A stretch of DNA of 64,000 nucleotides from NIOZ-UU13 sp035528395 (GTDB taxonomy: Bacteria > Planctomycetota > Phycisphaerae > Sedimentisphaerales > Anaerobacaceae): assembly GCA_035528395.1 (NCBI GenBank), contig DATKYR010000177.1:1-64000 (forward strand), written 5' to 3'. A program made the translations under genes and the position numbers. The notes under the pieces are model-generated. The model had not been told where the DNA came from, searched no databases, and saw only the letters and a list, made by a program, of their open reading frames with translations. Shown in pieces: positions 60,394-64,000 of this stretch (its first letter is position 1; every line of letters starts with the position of its first letter).

Positions 60394-61185
60394 CTAAACG
60401 CTGTCCTCTATTTTTAGCGCCAGTTGATTTGTCTGTTTGTTGAAGGAAGAAATGCTTAATCGCTCGGCAGGTCTTGCCGCCGGTATTACTGTGATTGGCT
60501 CGGTTGCGTTGGCGTTGCTTTCATTTCCCCTCCCGTTGATGACCTTAACACCAAACTTATAAACACCGGCCTGTAACGGCTGGCTTACCCACTCAATCGT
60601 ATCGGCATCAAGCCCGAACTGACCATGTGCGAAACTGCCTTTGGCGAATCCAACTGCTGCTGCCGACCCATAACCAAAATCGTCCACACCGAATTTGCTC
60701 ATCCCGAAACCGGCTTTATCCTGCCAGGCGGGCCAAATCCTTATCGGCGAATTAGTCAACGGCGTATCGTAATCAACTTCGCCCGTGCCATTATCAAAGT
60801 AGATTTCAGCAGTTGCGTCACTCGGCAGGTTCTGACTCCGCAACAGACTTATTCTCACCCGCTCACTGGTAGTCGGTGGGTTGACAAGCTCATTGCTAAA
60901 ATCGGTACTTGCCTGCTCGGCCTCAACGGCAAAGACCTCAATCCGAACCGCTGATTCCAAAGAGGTAGGTATCGGAACAATCATTTGCCTTTGCCGACCG
61001 TCAATCGTTGCCCCTGCATATTGGCCGTTCACATAAACCTGATAGAACATATCGCTTGAATTCGCTTTGGCTGACCACTTCACCAGTGCTGCTCGCGGAG
61101 TCTCGACGCACTTGCCGTCCGCCCAGATACCAGCGGGCAATTCAAACGCTCTGACCTTTTCTATCCCAGTGCTGATGAGTCCCAT
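60394..61185 (-). CDS. Prophage virion protein with Fn3-like module
   Basis: Protein of 263 residues. ATG 61185 is preferred to TTG 61230. Beta-rich N-terminal part (LVKWSAKANSSDMFYQVYVN, RQRQMIVPIPTSLESAVRIEVF) is followed by a module EIYFDNGTGEVDYDTPL, a Gly/Phe-rich stretch (GFGMSKFGVDDFGYG), and VYKFGVKVINGRGNESN. The latter module also occurs in the C-terminal part of the LamG protein at 54971-56548. A tail or fibre role is likely. Confidence 0.6.
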   Translation of the reverse strand: MGLISTGIEKVRAFELPAGIWADGKCVETPRAALVKWSAKANSSDMFYQVYVNGQYAGATIDGRQRQMIVPIPTSLESAVRIEVFAVEAEQASTDFSNELVNPPTTSERVRISLLRSQNLPSDATAEIYFDNGTGEVDYDTPLTNSPIRIWPAWQDKAGFGMSKFGVDDFGYGSAAAVGFAKGSFAHGQFGLDADTIEWVSQPLQAGVYKFGVKVINGRGNESNANATEPITVIPAARPAERLSISSFNKQTNQLALKIEDSV

Positions 61186-61226
61186 TACTGCTTTTACCTT
61201 TTCTATCCGCTCTACGCTATACGCTA

Positions 61227-61595
61227 TCAAACTAACTGCGTATAAACGATTTCATAATCTACAGCTATTCCATTGCCGCCCGGCCGTTCCTCGCTAACTT
61301 TGAAAGAATCCATCCGAAGGTTTTCAAATTTTTCACCGTCACTGCTTAAAAGCGTGTGGGTATTGCCGTCCATATATGCCGATATTGCATTTATCCTGGC
61401 GTTCATCTGCGTTCGGCTTTGTGCCCGCAGTGTGCCTCTTTGTCTTATCTTCCTGGCACGCCCACCCATATCAATACTGAGCATACCATCCAGTCCGGCC
61501 ACAGCTTTCTCTATCGAGTCTCGGTTAAGACTGTCCTGCTCAATTTCTAACTGCTGCTCGTCAAACAAATTTTGTCCGTCTAAAGTAACACTCAT
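61227..61595 (-). CDS. Prophage tail-associated protein
   Basis: Protein of 122 residues with GCAAAGAGAAG before ATG 61595. It reads MSVTLDGQNLFDEQQLEIEQ, a basic helix GRARKIRQRGTLRAQSRTQM, then SAYMDGNTHTLLSSDGEKF and strands ending VDYEIVYTQLV. This strand-helix-strand pattern is common in small tail-tube or tail-completion proteins of siphoviruses, but I cannot name the family. Confidence 0.6.
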   Translation of the reverse strand: MSVTLDGQNLFDEQQLEIEQDSLNRDSIEKAVAGLDGMLSIDMGGRARKIRQRGTLRAQSRTQMNARINAISAYMDGNTHTLLSSDGEKFENLRMDSFKVSEERPGGNGIAVDYEIVYTQLV

Positions 61596-61613
61596 CTGTC
61601 TTCTCTTTGCAGA

Positions 61614-62270
61614 TTAATCCCGTACTAACTTTCCAGATGCCCCAACTTTAGTAACATCAGCCACCCCATCAGAGCCGATATCGATGCTGAGCCGGCAACG
61701 TTCTCTTGCCTTGGCGAAAAGCTTTTGATAGTGCAGGCTTTTCTTCCAGAAATTCTCGTCTTTGGCTTTACTGGCTAACATCGCATACACAGTTGAGATG
61801 ACTGCAAAAACCGACGTCCTCTTCAAAACATTCGTATCCAGAATATCATCTGCATCTATATCACTTGCAGGATTACCCGGGCTGATGTTGAAGTATTCAG
61901 TCAACTGAAAACCAGCTTCATTAGCCTGTGGTCCGAATGTGCTGATGCGATAGAATATTTCAGTAGCCGCTGGCGGTGCTACGGCAGCCATCGCTGAATC
62001 CGACCTGATTACGGAAACACTAAGCTGTGTCGCCGAATCTACTGAAACTATCTCATACGCCCCGTCCAGCGTCCCATCCGCAGAACGCAGGTATATAACG
62101 CCACCCGACGATACCTGCGCACTTACAAAATCTGCACCGTTTGCAGTGAATGTTGTTCCGCTAAGCGTCCCCCCTGTCCCTGTCACAAGTACCTGCTGTG
62201 GCAGATGCAATTCTCCGAACAGTATCGGCTCATATTTCAAAATATCTGCATCGTTTGAGAAACTGACCAT
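61614..62270 (-). CDS. Prophage head-tail connector-like protein
   Basis: Protein of 218 residues; ATG 62270 has AAGGAGC 9 bp upstream, though ATG 62321 in the same frame cannot be excluded. A beta domain (VLVTGTGGTLSGTTFTANGA, GAYEIVSVDSATQLSVSVI) is followed by a helical C-terminal half (VFAVISTVYAMLASKAKDEN, WKKSLHYQKLFAKARERC). It directly follows the capsid gene, as head-completion proteins do. That assignment rests on order rather than motif. Confidence 0.6.
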   Translation of the reverse strand: MVSFSNDADILKYEPILFGELHLPQQVLVTGTGGTLSGTTFTANGADFVSAQVSSGGVIYLRSADGTLDGAYEIVSVDSATQLSVSVIRSDSAMAAVAPPAATEIFYRISTFGPQANEAGFQLTEYFNISPGNPASDIDADDILDTNVLKRTSVFAVISTVYAMLASKAKDENFWKKSLHYQKLFAKARERCRLSIDIGSDGVADVTKVGASGKLVRD

Positions 62271-62380
62271 TTCCTTTAGCTCCTTCCCTTCAAAAGGGCT
62301 TTTCAGGTGCCCAAAGAGCATTTACCCTTTGAGCACCTTCGCCCTGACGCATTATGATGCGCCTGCTGCACCCCCGCAAT

Positions 62381-63535
62381 TTAGCTGGTACTTAGGTCAC
62401 GAATAAGACCATGTGCCGCTTCGTTTTTGAGCTCCACGGTATATTCGCCAATCAGTTCACCGCACTCATAATCACCGCCGCTGGCCAACGGCTTGAAATG
62501 AAAATTCCGCCCCGCTAACGGCAGCACGTTAGTACGGGATGAATCCAGCAGCAGTGCCGTATCCTGCGGCATCCATCGTGTGGTAACAATTCTGCAGACG
62601 CCGAAATCACTCTCGTAAATGCTAATCATATCGGTGAAGGTTGTATCGTTGGCCCCGTAGCTTCGGCTGCCGGCTGAAAAAGCATTTATCTTTCGCTTCT
62701 GAAAACCACCGACCACAATCAGGTCCACATTGCCGTTGCTGTTGGCCCAGATTTGCCTGAGCACGTAATTAATCTTGTCCTCGTCAAGACCGGTGCCTGT
62801 TGGAAAGCCACTGTCGCCGGTATGGAAAACATTAGTGGAGAGGTGTTGAATAATACCTTTCATTGACCTTCTCACCGAACCGCTGCCTTCGGGAGTACTC
62901 GCCGGCTCACCGCCGTTGACAACCGTATTTTCCAGATCGCGAAGCAGCTCACGCAGCCTTTCCTGCTTTTGATAATCCATCTCGTCGGCCAGACCCAGCT
63001 GGCTCGCGGCCATATCCGTCCCGCTCACTTCCACCGTAGCAGTAAATATCTGCGTATAGTTCCCGCATCTGCTGCGATTGGTAAATCTCGCACCGGGCTT
63101 GTCCGCCCCTTCAAGAGCGGCATTTCCGAGAATGTTTATCACCTGATTGTCAGCTAAAGCTTCCGCCGTAGTTCCCGCATAACCGCGAACCACCGTCAGC
63201 GTATTGCTGTTGATGCCGGTTACCAACATTAATTCCTCGCCGCCTTCTACCTGAATCTGGTCACCCACTCGGAACCTGCTGCCGTTATCAACTACAAAGT
63301 CGGTGTCGGTACTCGGGTCGGTATAGGTGCTGTCGTTGATAGCATCCTTATTAGGCAAAAGTTCATCTTCAAGCCACTCATGATGTGTGCTCGTTGCCTC
63401 TCTCATAGGGTCACCTAAAGCATCCAGCAAAGGCGTCTCATAAGGCGAAATTATCCCAATCAAATCCGATACGTCCTCAGCCAGTTCCGGCAAGGTCGTA
63501 CCCGCTGAATATGTCGCTTTTCCTGTAAAAGCCAT
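62381..63535 (-). CDS. Major capsid protein, SU10/DUF5309 type
   Basis: Protein of 384 residues with GAAGGAGAAG before ATG 63535. The N-terminal region has SDLIGIISPYETPLLDALG and HHEWLEDELLPNKDAINDST, and then a beta insertion with RFRVGDQIQVEGGEELMLV. The core continues with NRSRCGNYTQIFTATVEVSG, the helix RLRELLRDLENTVVNG and VDLIVVGGFQKRKINAFSAG, ending VELKNEAAHGLIRDLS. This order matches the DUF5309/SU10 major capsid family (HK97 fold). It identifies the region as a tailed-phage morphogenesis module. Confidence 0.85.
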   Translation of the reverse strand: MAFTGKATYSAGTTLPELAEDVSDLIGIISPYETPLLDALGDPMREATSTHHEWLEDELLPNKDAINDSTYTDPSTDTDFVVDNGSRFRVGDQIQVEGGEELMLVTGINSNTLTVVRGYAGTTAEALADNQVINILGNAALEGADKPGARFTNRSRCGNYTQIFTATVEVSGTDMAASQLGLADEMDYQKQERLRELLRDLENTVVNGGEPASTPEGSGSVRRSMKGIIQHLSTNVFHTGDSGFPTGTGLDEDKINYVLRQIWANSNGNVDLIVVGGFQKRKINAFSAGSRSYGANDTTFTDMISIYESDFGVCRIVTTRWMPQDTALLLDSSRTNVLPLAGRNFHFKPLASGGDYECGELIGEYTVELKNEAAHGLIRDLSTS

Positions 63536-63547
63536 TTGTTCTTCTCC

Positions 63548-63607
63548 TTCAATTAGTTAATTGGTGATTGGTTGCTTGACTAATCATCACTCACTATTTA
63601 ACTACTC
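63548..63607. repeat. Simple-word spacer in the prophage (TTAATTGGTGATTGG / ACTCAC)
   Basis: The 79-bp gap between the capsid gene and the preceding gene consists of TTAGTTAATTGGTGATTGG and CACTCACTATT words. It is nearly the same as the spacer at 27496-27550 in the host sigma module. Confidence 0.6.
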
Positions 63608-63614
63608 ACCAGAA

Positions 63615-63980
63615 TTACATAAAATTCCTTCGCAGTTTCAAATATTCCTGCAAATCTGTTCGATTACCTGTAGTTGCCGCCTTCTTAGCTGACCTTTCGA
63701 GAACTGTTTGGTTGTTTGTCATTCGCTCTTTAGCTCCTGCAGTCTTTTTTGTTCTCACAGTTCCACTCCCCTTCTTGCTTTCGAAAGAAAGCAGGGGGGT
63801 GAACAGATATTGCTTTTCATTTTTCAACTGCTCAATTACGCCGTCCAAATCCGCTTCCGTTTGCCCTTCCATTTTAGCTTTGGCAAGCAATACAGCAGTT
63901 TCCATATCAACTGTCCCCGCAGCAGCTAATTTGCGAGTCAGTTTCTGCTCGGCCTGAATGTTACTCAATTGCTCAGACAT
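63615..63980 (-). CDS. Putative scaffold or head-assembly protein of the prophage
   Basis: Protein of 121 residues directly upstream of the capsid gene. It is helical and charged (LSNIQAEQKLTRKLAAAG, VLLAKAKMEGQTEADLDGVI, EQLKNEKQYLF) with a basic Lys/Arg/Thr-rich second half. This composition and position fit a scaffold-like or head-assembly protein, but it is shorter than most scaffolds and no family is recognised. The ribosome site before ATG 63980 is weak. Confidence 0.5.
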   Translation of the reverse strand: MSEQLSNIQAEQKLTRKLAAAGTVDMETAVLLAKAKMEGQTEADLDGVIEQLKNEKQYLFTPLLSFESKKGSGTVRTKKTAGAKERMTNNQTVLERSAKKAATTGNRTDLQEYLKLRRNFM

Positions 63981-64000
63981 CGTTGTTAATTGCGATTTTG

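Larger units (their letters stand above)
51821..63980 (-). mobile_element. Structural region of a prophage or prophage remnant
   Basis: Sixteen genes, all on the minus strand, closely packed and nearly all with strong AGGAG-type ribosome sites. The order from the right is putative scaffold, SU10-type capsid protein, connector, tail proteins, adhesin-like proteins, a deacetylase, a hub-like protein and a terminal TM/lipoprotein pair. Terminase, portal, integrase and one attachment site must lie to the right of the window, if present. The left limit is put at 51821, behind which host metabolic genes begin; no attachment repeat could be identified. Confidence 0.8.

Overview
The window looks like chromosomal DNA of a bacterium of the phylum Planctomycetota, probably near class Phycisphaerae. 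This is an inference from gene content, not from a marker gene: several uroporphyrinogen-decarboxylase-like methyltransferases, a Gfo/Idh/MocA oxidoreductase, an SSS symporter, a Tat-exported sulfatase with C-terminal repeats, secreted leucine-rich-repeat proteins, and small ECF sigma factors each followed by a one-TM protein. Base composition is moderate. No rRNA, tRNA or CRISPR array was seen.

Layout. 1-650: the tail of an unknown gene and a degenerate 21-bp tandem repeat. 652-4480 (+): four-gene envelope lipoprotein operon (COG3014-like, YcfL-like, LpoB-like, CsgG-like), with a 176-bp MITE-like palindromic element directly behind it. 4727-10134 (-): five-gene carbohydrate operon (GT4, GH130, PIG-L deacetylase, GT4, GH100-like invertase). 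10345-11312 (+): promoter, remnant of a site-2 protease gene, LOG-family protein. 11452-19249 (-): six-gene cluster (Gfo/Idh/MocA, SSS symporter, HIBADH-type dehydrogenase, URO-D-like, Nramp-like transporter, URO-D-like). 19400-21361 (-): GTP-type PEP carboxykinase with a clear sigma70 promoter. 21675-25909 (-): two tandem paralogous secreted LRR proteins.

26074-31334 (-) is the most unusual part: two consecutive three-gene modules, each ECF sigma factor, one-TM protein, exported protein, plus the 3' stub and terminator remnant of a third copy of the exported-protein gene. This looks like a tandemly amplified cell-surface signalling module. Facing away from it, 31469-35055 (+) carries a protein with an H-x3-C-x2-C anti-sigma-type motif and two ABC-2 permeases without an ATPase gene. 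35374-35808 (-) is a membrane-anchored Cys-rich protein. 36075-38698 (-) couples a GntP-type permease with glycerate kinase. 39003-46229 (+) is a polysaccharide/one-carbon group (URO-D-like methyltransferase, GH2, sulfatase, sugar porter). 46279-50408 (+) holds a thioesterase, purF, purM and a polytopic membrane protein; 50429-51540 (-) holds a DUF503 protein and a TIM-barrel isomerase.

51821 to the right edge (-) is the structural part of a prophage or prophage remnant: putative scaffold, SU10/DUF5309-type major capsid protein, connector and tail proteins, a NodB polysaccharide deacetylase inside the tail/adhesin operon, a LamG protein, a hub-like protein, and a TM coiled-coil/lipoprotein pair at the end. 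Terminase, portal and integrase would lie beyond position 64000. Several families of dispersed repeats and simple-word spacers run through the whole window, including the prophage.
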